A stretch of 64,000 bases of DNA from Emticicia sp965283955 (GTDB taxonomy: Bacteria > Bacteroidota > Bacteroidia > Cytophagales > Spirosomataceae): NCBI GenBank assembly GCA_965283955.1, contig CBDIQW010000001.1, positions 5,146,001-5,210,000 of the forward strand, read 5' to 3'. The notes beneath the pieces are model-generated. The model worked only from the letters and a program-made list of their open reading frames with translations. It searched no databases and was not told the DNA's origin. This document shows positions 18,454 to 27,889 of this stretch, one piece after another (within the stretch, counting starts at the first letter, position 1; each line of letters begins with the position of its first letter). The translations under genes and the position numbers were made by a program.

Positions 18454-19473
18454 ATGATTTGCCCGATTTTTAAGAAAAAAGCCCACTTACTATTCCTTTT
18501 ATTGTGTGTTAACACCATAAATGCCCAATGGATAAAACAAGAATCTGGAACCGATGCTTCATTTCGGTCTATTCATGCCATCAACAAAAAAGTTGTGTGG
18601 GCAGGTGGGAGCAAAGGTACGGTTTTGCGGACAACCAATGCAGGGGCAACATGGCAAGTATTAAAAGTAAACGGTGCTGAAAAACTGGACTTTAGAGACA
18701 TTTATGGTGTGAGCGAAAAAATAGCTTACATTATGAGTGCGGGTTTGGCCGAAGAAGGTGCTGCAAAAGTTTTCAAGACCACCGATGGTGGAAATTCTTG
18801 GAAAGTTATTTTAGAATATAAAGATAAGGGGGCGTTTTTCGATTCAATGGATTTTTGGAACGAAAAAGAAGGTATTTTAATCGGCGACCCAATTGATGAT
18901 AAACCATTTATTTTAAGAACGCTTGATGCAGGAAACACTTGGCAAAGAATCAATAAAGAAAAGTTACCACCTGTATTTGAAGGAGAGGCATCATTTGCAT
19001 CGAGTGGTACTTGTGTTGCTGTTCAACCTAATGGAAAAGCATGGCTTAATACACAAAGTAGAGTTTTCTTCACGGCTGATAAAGGTGAAACGTGGCAAGT
19101 TTATAAAACACCGTTTGTAAAAGGGCAAACTGCCGGGATTTTTGGATTACATTTTTGGAATGAAAACCAAGGAATTGCCGTAGGTGGCGATTATAAAAAC
19201 GATAAAGAAAAAGTAGAAAATGTAGCGATCACGAACGATGCTGGCAAAACTTGGAAGTTTTTGGCATCTGCTCAGCCTGATGGTTTGAAAGAATCGGGAT
19301 GGAGACTACCCAACAAAAGCCTTTTACTGGTCGGAACTTCGGGTACGAGTATTTTAGAAAAAGATAAAACTGAATGGAAAGCCATTGATAATGAATCTTT
19401 CCACTCAATTTCATGCTTCAAAGATGCTTGTTGGGCAATCGGTGGCAAAGGAAACTTAGCAAAATGGAAATAG
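18454..19473 (+). CDS. YCF48/Asp-box beta-propeller protein, exported
   Basis: Start at ATG 18454 gives a signal peptide (MICPIFKKKAHLLFLLLCVN, then TINAQ). The mature part is a beta-propeller made of Asp-box repeats: TTNAGATWQV, TTDGGNSWKV, TLDAGNTWQR, TADKGETWQV and TNDAGKTWKF. Such proteins are annotated as YCF48-related or sialidase-like oxidoreductases; no catalytic residues are obvious. It is probably periplasmic or extracellular. It lies divergent from batD. Confidence 0.8.
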   Translation: MICPIFKKKAHLLFLLLCVNTINAQWIKQESGTDASFRSIHAINKKVVWAGGSKGTVLRTTNAGATWQVLKVNGAEKLDFRDIYGVSEKIAYIMSAGLAEEGAAKVFKTTDGGNSWKVILEYKDKGAFFDSMDFWNEKEGILIGDPIDDKPFILRTLDAGNTWQRINKEKLPPVFEGEASFASSGTCVAVQPNGKAWLNTQSRVFFTADKGETWQVYKTPFVKGQTAGIFGLHFWNENQGIAVGGDYKNDKEKVENVAITNDAGKTWKFLASAQPDGLKESGWRLPNKSLLLVGTSGTSILEKDKTEWKAIDNESFHSISCFKDACWAIGGKGNLAKWK

Positions 19474-19593
19474 TTCTGAATTCTGACGGGGCCGCCCGTG
19501 CGGTTTAGAGTTCTGAGTGCAGAGTTAAGGGTGTAGTTTTTTCTGACGATGCAACGGTAACTCAGAACTCAAGACTCCGAATTCAGAACTCTA
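19471..19593. repeat. GAGTTCTGAGT / ACTCAGAACTC repeat element
   Basis: TAGTTCTGAATTCTGACGG and TTAGAGTTCTGAGTGCAGAGTTA on the left match inverted copies (TAACTCAGAACTCAAGACT and GAATTCAGAACTCTA) on the right, giving an imperfect stem-loop of about 120 bases. A GC-rich stretch (GGGGCCGCCCGTGCGG) lies in the left arm. It overlaps the stop of both flanking convergent genes. Confidence 0.65.
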
Positions 19594-19941
19594 TTTGCTC
19601 CTTTCGTCAATTTTAAGCTGAATGTAATACGAAACTAACAAACCAGCTCCGCCAAAAAACATAATTAAAGCAGGATAAAGTGCATCGTTATCTTGTTTTA
19701 TGCTGGCAATCATGTTGGCTACAAAAATGCCGAGTCCGACACCTACAAAAAGGCATCCCCAACGCAATGCTGACGCTGGATTAACTTTTGCACTTTGTTT
19801 TTGAGGCAATGTCATACCTTTTTCAATCATTGCCATTTTCTCGTCATTATCAAATTTTCTTAAAAAAAATATTAGTACAACTGTGCCTAAAATGGCGGTA
19901 ATCGGAATCGACATTGCTACAATCGCTGCTCTTGGGTCCAT
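19591..19941 (-). CDS. DUF6249 family membrane protein
   Basis: A 116-residue protein with an N-terminal transmembrane helix (IVAMSIPITAILGTVVLIFF), a cytosolic linker (MIEKGMTLPQ) and two more hydrophobic helices (LFVGVGLGIFVANMIA and PALIMFFGGAGLLVSYY). It matches the small DUF6249 inner-membrane family, which is often encoded beside ECF sigma factors, and one starts 250 bases away at 20192 in the opposite direction. Function unknown. Confidence 0.75.
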   Translation of the reverse strand: MDPRAAIVAMSIPITAILGTVVLIFFLRKFDNDEKMAMIEKGMTLPQKQSAKVNPASALRWGCLFVGVGLGIFVANMIASIKQDNDALYPALIMFFGGAGLLVSYYIQLKIDERSK

Positions 19942-20021
19942 AATTTTGTATATGTTTATATGTATTGAAATTTTATTTTGCTGATAGGATGCAGGTTTCT
20001 GTGTGGAGGTTACAGATGTTT

Positions 20022-20053
20022 TAATTAAGAATTAAGAATTGAGAATTGAGGAT
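20022..20053. repeat. AATTAAGAATT / GAATTGAG direct repeats
   Basis: Four imperfect copies of a 7-8 base AAGAATT/GAGAATT unit lie in the gap between the DUF6249 gene and the sigma factor. Confidence 0.5.
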
Positions 20054-20191
20054 TGTTTAAAGTGTTGATTATAAGCAGATTATCTTTTAAATAGTCGCCC
20101 AAATTTTCTTGAAATATTTTCATTAATGTCAGAAAAATATTTTTTTGAGTTTTAAGTGTAACTTTTTCCAAACTCTCTGCATCCTATTATC

Positions 20192-20767
20192 GTGAATGAT
20201 AATCAGAAAGATATAAACCTCCTCAATCGTATCAGAACTGGCGATAAATCGGCTTATGCAGCCTTGATTAATCGCCATAAAGACTATGCCTTTACGGTTG
20301 CATATCGAATTCTGAATAACCGAGAAGATGCCGAAGAAGTAGCACAAGATGCTTTTATGCAGGTTTTTGGGGCTTTACAATCGTTTAATGCAGAATCGAA
20401 ATTTACTACTTGGTTTTATCGCATTGTCTTCAACGCAGCTTTGATGCAGAAACGCAAGAATAAAGTCGAAGCAGTTGATATCGATACTTCATCAGAAGCA
20501 TTTTTGGTAAGTCATTCGAGCGATTCGGCCGAAGATTTAAGAAAAATCGAAAGAAAAAAAGCTATTCAGCAAGCACTCCAAAATCTTTCGACCGATGATA
20601 CCACAATGATAACCTTATTTTATTTAAAAGAATTATCGTTGGAAGAAATTGCCGAAATCACACAAATAAGTGCCGAAACCGCCAAAGTGAAAATTCACCG
20701 AGCCAGAAAACGCTTGGCCGAAGAAATGAAAAAACTTTGGAAAGACGAAGTGAAAAGTTTATTGTGA
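20192..20767 (+). CDS. ECF RNA polymerase sigma factor
   Basis: A 191-residue sigma factor with region 2 (NRHKDYAFTVAYRILNNRED, then AEEVAQDAFMQVF) and region 4 (ALQNLSTDDTTMITLFYLKE, then LSLEEIAEITQISAETAKVK and IHRARKRL). The start is GTG at 20192; no ATG is available in frame. It directs RNA polymerase to extracytoplasmic-stress-type promoters. A serine hydrolase and a small membrane protein resembling an anti-sigma factor follow downstream in the same direction, so it may control them. Confidence 0.9.
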   Translation: MNDNQKDINLLNRIRTGDKSAYAALINRHKDYAFTVAYRILNNREDAEEVAQDAFMQVFGALQSFNAESKFTTWFYRIVFNAALMQKRKNKVEAVDIDTSSEAFLVSHSSDSAEDLRKIERKKAIQQALQNLSTDDTTMITLFYLKELSLEEIAEITQISAETAKVKIHRARKRLAEEMKKLWKDEVKSLL

Positions 20768-20831
20768 AATAAACAGAAAGTGCTTATTAGTAGAATATTT
20801 CTTTTGTCTAAAATCTTTTGTCTAATTGTAT

Positions 20832-21902
20832 ATGAAAAGCTATCTTAAAATTACAGTTTTATTTATCGTTATCCTATCAACAAAAACTTTTGCACAAACT
20901 TTTGAAGCGAAAATTGATAGTTTAATTAAAACCGAGTTCAATGAAAAATATGGCCCAGGTGGAGCATTCCTGATGGCCAAAAATGGGAAGCCGATTTACC
21001 AAAAGGCTTTTGGCAAAGCAAATGTAGAATTAGATGTTGACCTCACGCCCGAAAGTATTTTTCAGATTGGTTCGATGACCAAACAATTTACGGCCGTTGC
21101 GGTGTTGATGCTCGAAGAACAAGGGAAATTGAATGTAAATGACCCAATTGCTAAATATATTGTAGATTATCCAGCGGGCGATAAAATTACGATTCATCAT
21201 TTACTGACGCATACTTCGGGTATTAAAGATTTTACGAAAATGAAAACGCTTCGTGATATTGCCCAGAAAGAAATGACTCCAAAAATGATGGTCGATTTCT
21301 TTAAGAATGAACCCGTTGATTTTTCCCCAGGCGAAAAATTCGATTATAATAATTCGGGGTATGTGGTTTTGGGTCATATCATTGAATTAGTTTCGGGCGA
21401 AACGTATGAAGATTTCATAAAAAAACATATTTTTGAAAAAGCAGGAATGAGTCAGTCTTATTATGCTTCCGATAGGCAAGTAATTCGTAAACGAGCCTAC
21501 GGTTATCATAAAAAAGAACACGGATTTGTCAATAAAACTGTTATTAGTTTTAGTGTGCCGTTTTCGTCGGGTTCATTGATGTCGAGCGTGGGCGATATGC
21601 TGAAATGGCAAAATGCTTTGAATAAAAACCTACTTTTGAACGTTGAAAGCACCAAAAAAGCATTTAGTAAATATAAATTAAATAACGGGGAAGAATTTAC
21701 GTATGGTTACGGCTGGCACATAAAAGAACTAAACGGAACACCAAGCCGAGAACACGGTGGTAGCGTATTTGGCTTTAAATCAATGGGTGTGTATATTCCA
21801 AGCGAAGATATTTACGTTGTTGGTTTTAGTAACTGTGATTGTCATTCGCCCACTCAACTGACAAGAGATATTGCTGCTTTGGCTTTAAAAAAATATAAAT
21901 AA
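20832..21902 (+). CDS. Serine hydrolase, beta-lactamase/DD-peptidase-like
   Basis: ATG 20832 begins a signal peptide (MKSYLKITVLFIVILSTKTF, then AQ). The catalytic SxxK motif is GSMTKQFTAVAVLMLEEQG, the YxN motif is YNNSGYVVLG, and the third box is HGGSVFG. This is the class C beta-lactamase/D-alanyl-D-alanine carboxypeptidase-like fold (family S12), likely periplasmic. Whether the substrate is peptidoglycan, a peptide or an ester is unclear. It lies between an ECF sigma factor and a candidate anti-sigma factor. Confidence 0.85.
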   Translation: MKSYLKITVLFIVILSTKTFAQTFEAKIDSLIKTEFNEKYGPGGAFLMAKNGKPIYQKAFGKANVELDVDLTPESIFQIGSMTKQFTAVAVLMLEEQGKLNVNDPIAKYIVDYPAGDKITIHHLLTHTSGIKDFTKMKTLRDIAQKEMTPKMMVDFFKNEPVDFSPGEKFDYNNSGYVVLGHIIELVSGETYEDFIKKHIFEKAGMSQSYYASDRQVIRKRAYGYHKKEHGFVNKTVISFSVPFSSGSLMSSVGDMLKWQNALNKNLLLNVESTKKAFSKYKLNNGEEFTYGYGWHIKELNGTPSREHGGSVFGFKSMGVYIPSEDIYVVGFSNCDCHSPTQLTRDIAALALKKYK

Positions 21903-21959
21903 TGATTTATTTTGCTTCATAATTGTTTTGGATGCGGTAAATCAAAAACAAACAAGCGT

Positions 21960-22457
21960 ATGAAAATGCTAACTGACGAACAAATATTTGATGTTTTGGA
22001 TGGTTGTGCCTCAAAAGAATTGTTGGCACAGCACCAAAATTTATTGTCGGAATCGGCTGAGTATAAAACATACTTTGAAGAGTTAGAAACCGTACATTTC
22101 GATTTAATGGCTTTACCCATCGAAAAGCCTTCGGCTCAATTTACCGAAAATCTTTTGGCAAATCTTGCTTATGCTCCAGTCAAGAAAAAATCTTGGAGTA
22201 GCCAACTTACGTGGATGTTTTTGGCTTTGATTTCGGTATTTTTTGTGGCAACAATCAGCCTGACGCTGTTTTATTTCTCTAATTCAAATTCGGCCATCGA
22301 AATTCCGAGAGTCAATCATTTAGAAGTGGTCAATAATTTCTCGACAGATATTTTGGTGAAATTAATGATTTTGGTCAATTTGGTCGTTTTACTCGCAATT
22401 TTTGATAAAAAAGTACTTAAACCTTACTTTCTGAATAAGAAAATGCGACTAAGTTAA
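21960..22457 (+). CDS. Small membrane protein, likely anti-sigma factor
   Basis: From ATG 21960 the protein has an acidic helical N-terminal domain of about 75 residues (MLTDEQIFDVLDGCASKELL, then HQNLLSESAEYKTYFEELE), like anti-sigma domains that grip a sigma factor, then two transmembrane helices (LTWMFLALISVFFVATISLT and LVKLMILVNLVVLLAIF). No zinc HxxxCxxC motif is present. Its place downstream of an ECF sigma gene fits an inner-membrane anti-sigma role, but this is inference. The end overlaps the convergent acetyltransferase gene by nine bases. Confidence 0.65.
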   Translation: MKMLTDEQIFDVLDGCASKELLAQHQNLLSESAEYKTYFEELETVHFDLMALPIEKPSAQFTENLLANLAYAPVKKKSWSSQLTWMFLALISVFFVATISLTLFYFSNSNSAIEIPRVNHLEVVNNFSTDILVKLMILVNLVVLLAIFDKKVLKPYFLNKKMRLS

Positions 22458-22892
22458 AGGTATCAAAAAACTAAAACCGTGTTTCTGAAAGCCCAACGAT
22501 TCATAGAATTGGTGGGCTTTTTCACGCCTAAGATTACTTGAAAGGCTCATTTTATAGCAACCTTTTTCTTTAGCATATTTCAGAGCAAATTCCATCATCA
22601 GTTTTCCGATGCCTTTTCCTTGCATCGTTGGCAAAACGCCCACATCTTCAATCACTGCCGATGGTGTTCCTAAGTGAGCCATGTTTTCCATGATTAAAAT
22701 AGCAAAAGTACCCACAATTTGCAGTCCCGATTCTGCAACAAATACTTGATAATCAGGATATAGTTGTTGTTTCAGAAATATCCTTTGAGCTTTTTCAACT
22801 GATAAAACTTTTCCATTATCAAGAGCTTCAGCATAAATATGCAGAATATCTTTCACATCATCGAGGGTTGCTTGGCGAATATCTATTTCCAT
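22449..22892 (-). CDS. GNAT family N-acetyltransferase
   Basis: A 147-residue protein with the acetyl-CoA binding motif GVLPTMQGKGIGKLMMEFAL (R/QxxGxG/A) and the following KMSLSSNLRREKAHQFYESL, then GFQKHGFSF, the usual GNAT pattern. It is cytosolic and the acceptor is unknown. It converges on the anti-sigma-like gene. Confidence 0.9.
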   Translation of the reverse strand: MEIDIRQATLDDVKDILHIYAEALDNGKVLSVEKAQRIFLKQQLYPDYQVFVAESGLQIVGTFAILIMENMAHLGTPSAVIEDVGVLPTMQGKGIGKLMMEFALKYAKEKGCYKMSLSSNLRREKAHQFYESLGFQKHGFSFLIPLT

Positions 22893-22958
22893 TCTGGATA
22901 TTTTTAAACTTTTTATACAAACACTAAGTTATATATTCTCAGTTAAAAAATTAAAGTT

Positions 22959-23129
22959 GTGAGTAAAAGAAAAAGTGAAAATGTGACAATACTTAATCAG
23001 CGGTATGCCACAGAAGACTATTATTATGAGAACGGATTTTTAGTTTTTACGAGCAAATATCACTTAAAGCGTGGCTATTGCTGTAAAAATGGGTGTCGTC
23101 ATTGTCCATATGGATACAAAAAAAACTAA
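22959..23129 (+). CDS. DUF5522 family small protein
   Basis: A 56-residue ORF from GTG 22959: after VSKRKSENVTILNQRYATED it reads YYYENGFLVFTSKYHLKRGY and CCKNGCRHCPYGYKKN. The Cys-rich core (CCxxGCRHCPYG) is that of DUF5522, which probably binds metal. Function unknown; it lies alone before rpmB. Confidence 0.75.
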   Translation: MSKRKSENVTILNQRYATEDYYYENGFLVFTSKYHLKRGYCCKNGCRHCPYGYKKN

Positions 23130-23159
23130 ACTATACTTTTTCCTTTCCAAAAAAATGTG

Positions 23160-23167
23160 TAATTTTG
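23160..23167 (+). promoter_or_regulatory. rpmB -7 promoter element
   Basis: TAATTTTG matches the Bacteroidota TAnnTTTG -7 consensus, 54 bases before the rpmB start. No TTG -33 element is seen at the usual distance. Confidence 0.65.
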
Positions 23168-23220
23168 CACTCCGTTTGAGGAAAGTATTCATTTTTTCAT
23201 AGAAAATATTCAATAAGGCA

Positions 23221-23460
23221 ATGGCAAAAGTTTGTCAAATCACTGGTAAGAAAACGCAAGTCGGTAATAACGTATCGCACGCTAATAATAAAACTAAGCG
23301 TAAGTTTTTCCCAAATTTAAAAACTAAAAGATTCTTTTTAGAATCTGAAGGTGTATGGGTTTCGTTGAAAGTTTCAACTTCAGCACTTCGTACAATCAAC
23401 AAAAAAGGCTTAGAAGCTACTATCGTTGATGCAGCACGTAAAGGTACATTAGCATTATAA
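23221..23460 (+). CDS. rpmB: 50S ribosomal protein L28
   Basis: A 79-residue protein reading MAKVCQITGKKTQVGNNVSH, ANNKTKRKFFPNLKTKRFFL, the signature of L28, which sits near the peptidyl-transferase region of the large subunit. The rpmG gene that commonly follows rpmB in this phylum is absent; a terminator and punA follow instead. Confidence 0.97.
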   Translation: MAKVCQITGKKTQVGNNVSHANNKTKRKFFPNLKTKRFFLESEGVWVSLKVSTSALRTINKKGLEATIVDAARKGTLAL

Positions 23461-23491
23461 TTTGCTAAACCTTTCTTAAAGGAATAAAAAG

Positions 23492-23520
23492 AAGCATGAC
23501 TCAAAAGGTCGTGCTTTTTT
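23492..23520 (+). terminator. rpmB terminator
   Basis: AAGCATGAC and GTCGTGCTT form a stem with one mismatch around the loop TCAAAAG, followed by TTTTTT. Confidence 0.7.
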
Positions 23521-23606
23521 GTGTTGGTTCCGACAATTTTCTAAGAAATTTCGTATATTTCTGAAAAGTAAATAAGAATTTAAAACATACTTGTAAATTT
23601 TAAAAT

Positions 23607-24419
23607 ATGCTACATATCAACGAAGCAACTGCTTATATTCAATCAATTATTAGCGATTTTAAGCCACAATTTGGTATAATTCTCGGTACAGGACTCGGAA
23701 AACTCACCACCGAAATCGAAGTTGAGCATACTATCAACTATGAAGATATTCCCCATTTTCCTATCGCAACGGTTGAGTTTCATACAGGGAAATTACTTTT
23801 CGGGAAACTTCAAGGTAAAAATGTAGTTTGTATGCAAGGGCGTTTTCATTATTATGAAGGTTATTCGATGAAACAAGTGACGTTTCCTGTGCGAGTAATG
23901 AAATTGTTGGGAATCGAACGATTATTTGTCTCGAATGCTTCGGGCGGAATGAATCCGATGTACCACGAAAGCGATTTAATGATTATTGAAGACCACATTG
24001 CCTTGTTTCTGCCCGAAAATCCGTTGGTTGGAGCGAATATCATGGGCGACCGTTTTCCTGACATGAGCGAGCCTTATGATTTAGAAATGATTGAAAAAGC
24101 CAAAATTATTGCCACCCTGAATAATATCGAAGGCGTACACAGCGGTACATACGTGAGCGTAACAGGCCCACAACTTGAAACTAAAGCCGAATATAGATTA
24201 TTGAGAAATTTGGGTGCCGATGCCGTAGGAATGAGTACTGTTCCCGAAGTGATTGTGGCTCGTCAGATGGGAATTCCTGTTTTCGGAATTTCAGTTATTA
24301 CCGATATGTGTATTCCAGAAACCTTAAAAAAGGCAGAAATTGAAAATATTTTGGCCGCAGCTTTTAAAGCCGAACCAAATATGACACTGATTATCAAGGA
24401 ATTAATTGGGAGTTTATAG
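23607..24419 (+). CDS. punA: Purine-nucleoside phosphorylase
   Basis: A 270-residue protein of the trimeric PNP family: GIILGTGLGKL, the phosphate-binding FHTGKLLFGKLQGKNVVCMQ and GRFHYYEGYS, the LFVSNASGGMNP motif and DAVGMSTVPEVIVARQMGIP. It cleaves guanosine or inosine with phosphate to base plus ribose 1-phosphate in purine salvage, complementing the Hpt at 5.7 kb. It stands as a single unit with a strong terminator downstream. Confidence 0.95.
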   Translation: MLHINEATAYIQSIISDFKPQFGIILGTGLGKLTTEIEVEHTINYEDIPHFPIATVEFHTGKLLFGKLQGKNVVCMQGRFHYYEGYSMKQVTFPVRVMKLLGIERLFVSNASGGMNPMYHESDLMIIEDHIALFLPENPLVGANIMGDRFPDMSEPYDLEMIEKAKIIATLNNIEGVHSGTYVSVTGPQLETKAEYRLLRNLGADAVGMSTVPEVIVARQMGIPVFGISVITDMCIPETLKKAEIENILAAAFKAEPNMTLIIKELIGSL

Positions 24420-24444
24420 TGAATTGATAATGGAGAATTAATAA

Positions 24445-24483
24445 CCAAAAAGCCTTCTGAGCTATGCTCAGAAGGCTTTTTGG
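24445..24483. terminator. Strong bidirectional terminator
   Basis: CCAAAAAGCCTTCTGAGC, loop TAT, and its complement form a perfect stem of about 18 bp with flanking A and T runs. It separates punA from the convergent TonB receptor. Confidence 0.85.
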
Positions 24484-24487
24484 TACT

Positions 24488-24517
24488 AACCAGTTACCAG
24501 TAACAAATTACCAGTAA
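24488..24517. repeat. TTACCAGTAA direct repeats
   Basis: ACCAGTTACCAGTAACAAA followed by TTACCAGTAA: three copies of ACCAGT with AAC spacers, the same family as the ACCAGT/ACTGGT units at 14957-15060 and 36346-36380. Confidence 0.6.
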
Positions 24518-24529
24518 GCACATAATGAC

Positions 24530-27500
24530 TTAGAAATTAAAGCTCAAACGACCGAAAACATAGCGGCCATTGAAGCCCATTTGCTGCACACGACGTGAGT
24601 AAACGAAACGTCCAGCCGACATATTTGCCGAATGTGTATGTACATCTTGGTAAACATCAAAAATATTATTTGTACCAACGGCTACGCTGATTGATTTAGC
24701 CAATTGATAATTTACAGTCAAATCTGTAATTACTTTTGGAGTAAAAGTTTGGTCGAGGGTTTCTTTTGTGCCACCAGTAAAATTGTTTGCCACGAATTTA
24801 TCCGTTCCAGTAATAGTTGGATCTAAATAAACCACTTCTCCGAAACGCACTACACGAATCATTGCTCCGAATTTACCAACTTTATAGTTTAATGTACCCG
24901 TAATTTTGTTTTTTGGACTCGCCACTTCGATACGACTTTGGTCTTCACGATTAAAATAGTTGCCAAGCTGACCAGTTTTGATTAATGTTTCAGAAGCTTT
25001 TATAGCTACTTTTCCGTCAGCTCCTTTGATTACTTCATTATTGATAAAAGCACCCGCTAAAGTGAACTTTAAAGAGTGTTTTTCTGCAATTTTTGTGCTA
25101 TATGCTGCAACGGCTTCTAAACCTCTTGAACGTGTATCAATGGCATTGGTAAAGAAATTGACGGTTGTTGCACCTGCTGCCGATAATTGAGCGGCAATTT
25201 CTGCATTTCCACCCGAAGTAAAATTATTGGTTAAGATAATACGGTCTTTAATATCAATTTGGTAAGCATCAACCGTTAATTCTAATTTACCCAATTGTGC
25301 AGTTGCACCAATGCTAATGTTCTGCGAAGTTTCAGGTTTTAACTCAGGAATTCCCAAGATTTTGGCTGCTTTGCTATCATTTGGAAATGTTCCACTTTCG
25401 ACGGGAGTTTGAACACCATTGACAGTTTGAAACAAAGTATTGGTTTTTGAGTAATAGCTTTGTTGTAATGATGGAGTCTCTGAAACCTGTACTGATTGCC
25501 CCACGAAGTGCAATATTATCGGTCAATTTATAGCGAGTAGCTACTTTATAATTGAGTGGTGTATTATCGAAGTTAGAATATTTTTCTAAACGTAATGCCC
25601 CCGAAACGAGCCAAGCTTTCGTAATATCTAATTCTAAATCTGTGTATAAAGCAAAACTATTACGAGTGTGCGTACCTGCATTGGCTGGTAAAAATCCTGC
25701 AAAAACCTGCGAACCTGCCGCTACACCCGAAGCTGTATTATAATTAGTGAAAGAACTTTCCTCTCCTGCACGAGTCCCAAAAGCATCGGCTTTAAATTCT
25801 GTTCCAAAAGCAACGTTCAACCCATTCAAAACGGTTTCATATCTTTTATTGAAATCTAAGTTTGTAGTGTTTTGCGAGAATGAATTTCCACCCGCATCAA
25901 ATTTACGTTGGAAGTTACTTCCCGAAACAGCTTGCGTATAATTTACTGAATTATCAACGCCATAATCGAAGATGTTTTTTCCATAAACATTGCTTAAATC
26001 AAAGTTCCAAGTTTTGAAGGCTTTCCCACGTAATCCCGCAGCAAATGAAATATCGGTTACGTCAGAATTAATTTCTGGTAAAAAACCATTCGGATAAATC
26101 GCAAAAACATTGGTACGAACCGCCGCAGGAACTGCATTTGGATAACGGTAAAATCCTGCCGCATTTCCTTTTTTATTATTCCAGCCACCGAAAGCATAAA
26201 CTTCAATATTATCATTGATTGGCAAAGTGGCATTCAAGACAATTCCACCACCTTTTACTTGTGAATTTCCGATACGCATATCAAAATTTTCACGAGTTAA
26301 TCCTTTGCTCGCCACAACTTGGTCGTCGGTTTGGCCTGTAACGGCTGGAAAAACCTGTCCTGTATAAGTGCCTGTACGGTTAGTTTGGTCACGAGAAACA
26401 TATTCTCCTGTAAGATTTACAAAACCATTTTTGCCAATTTTAAAACCATAATTCAATCCAAATTGCCCAGTTAAACCATCTTGCACTTTAACGCTTGCGT
26501 TCTGACCATTATTAAGTGCATAGTTTTTGTCATAACTCGTAATGTATTCGCCACCCGAAACGTTTCCGCTCAAACCAATTTGTTTTTTCAAGACAATATT
26601 AATGACACCCGCAATCGCATCCGAACCATATTGAGCGGCGGCACCATCACGCAAGATTTCTATTTTTTCAACGGCTGTGGCTGGAATCGCATTCATGTCC
26701 GTTCCAACTGTACCACGGTTTACCGTACCATTAACGTTTACTAAAGCGGATTGATGTCTTCTTTTTCCATTCACTAAAACCAAAACTTGGTCAGGGCCTA
26801 AGCCACGTAATTGAGCTGGGTCAACGTGGTCAGTTCCATCAGAAATTGCTTGGCGAGACGACTGAAACGATGGTGCAACGAACGTCAAGATTTGGTTAAT
26901 ATCAACTTGACCAACATTATTGGTTACTTGCGAAAGTGGAATTACATCAACTGGAACAGGCGTATCAATTTTTGTGCGGCCACTGCTACGTGTACCCGTA
27001 ACGACAACCTCGCCCAACGATGAAAGACTTTCTTCCAACGAAACATTGATAACTGATTGATTTTCAGTTACTTTTACTTCTTTTGTATTAAAACCAATAA
27101 AACTAAAAACCAATACATCACCCGCATCGGCGTTGAGTTTAAACGAACCGTCCATTTCGGTGCTTGTTCCTTTCTTTGTGCCTTTGATGCTCACACTTAC
27201 ACCAGGAAGTGCTTCGCCACGGCTATCGGTAATTTTTCCTGTTATTGGGCTTTCTACTACGTTTGGGACGACTAAAGCAGCACTTTCTGCCTGACGATTC
27301 AAGATAATTTTATTTCCACTCACTTTAAAACCGATATTCAAGGGTTTTAAGAGAGCTTCTAAAACAGTAGAAAGTTTTTGTTGTTTGACGTTTAGCGAAA
27401 CAAAGCGGCTACTTTTGATGAGTTTCGAGCTAAAAATAAATTTAACATTAGCCGATTCTTCGATTTTACTCAAAGCGTTTTCAAGATTCTGTTCTTTCAA

Positions 27501-27650
27501 TTGTAGCGAAACTTCACGGTCGAGTACCTCTTGGGCGTGGCTCTTGTGTGCGTAGCTGAGTCCAGTGAAAAGCAGAGCCAAACATAGTTGTAAAAGGCTC
27601 AATTTCATAATTTTTCCGATTAATGAATTGGATTTTGTAAAAGTTAGCAT
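24530..27650 (-). CDS. TonB-dependent receptor with N-terminal STN domain, one extra base
   Basis: The start at 27650 (MLTFTKSNSLIGKIMKLSLL) gives a long signal peptide ending at HAQ. Then come an STN secretin/TonB-short domain (DREVSLQLKEQNLENALSKI), a carboxypeptidase-like domain (GKITDSRGEALPGVSVSIKG), the plug (TPVPVDVIPLS, DGAAAQYGSDAIAGVINIVL) and a 22-strand-type barrel ending in GRLSFNF. The frame breaks at 25477, where removing one T restores the conserved GFRAPSLQQSYYSK segment. The STN domain and the upstream fecR and sigma genes point to ligand-controlled transcription of this receptor. The ligand (siderophore, vitamin or sugar) is unknown, and no susD partner is present. Confidence 0.9.
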
Positions 27651-27889
27651 AATTTTAAACGTTTTTGATGATTTTGTGATTAAATGAGACAAAAACACTC
27701 CCGATAATTATTAAATTTTGGTAGAATTTAATTCGGGAAAATTACTTCGGTGATGTTGGTAGCATCACCGATTTTTTTTGGTTTTTAGATGAAATTGTTA
27801 AGCGTAATTACTTGGTTTTTAGGTGTTGATTTATTTGAAATTTTGTCTGTTTTTGAAGTACAAGAAATCAAAGGCAGATTTATATGGAT

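Noticed and set aside
27699..27889. Riboswitch or leader before the TonB receptor genes
   Set aside because: No conserved cobalamin or other riboswitch core was recognised; the gap only shows AT-rich sequence.
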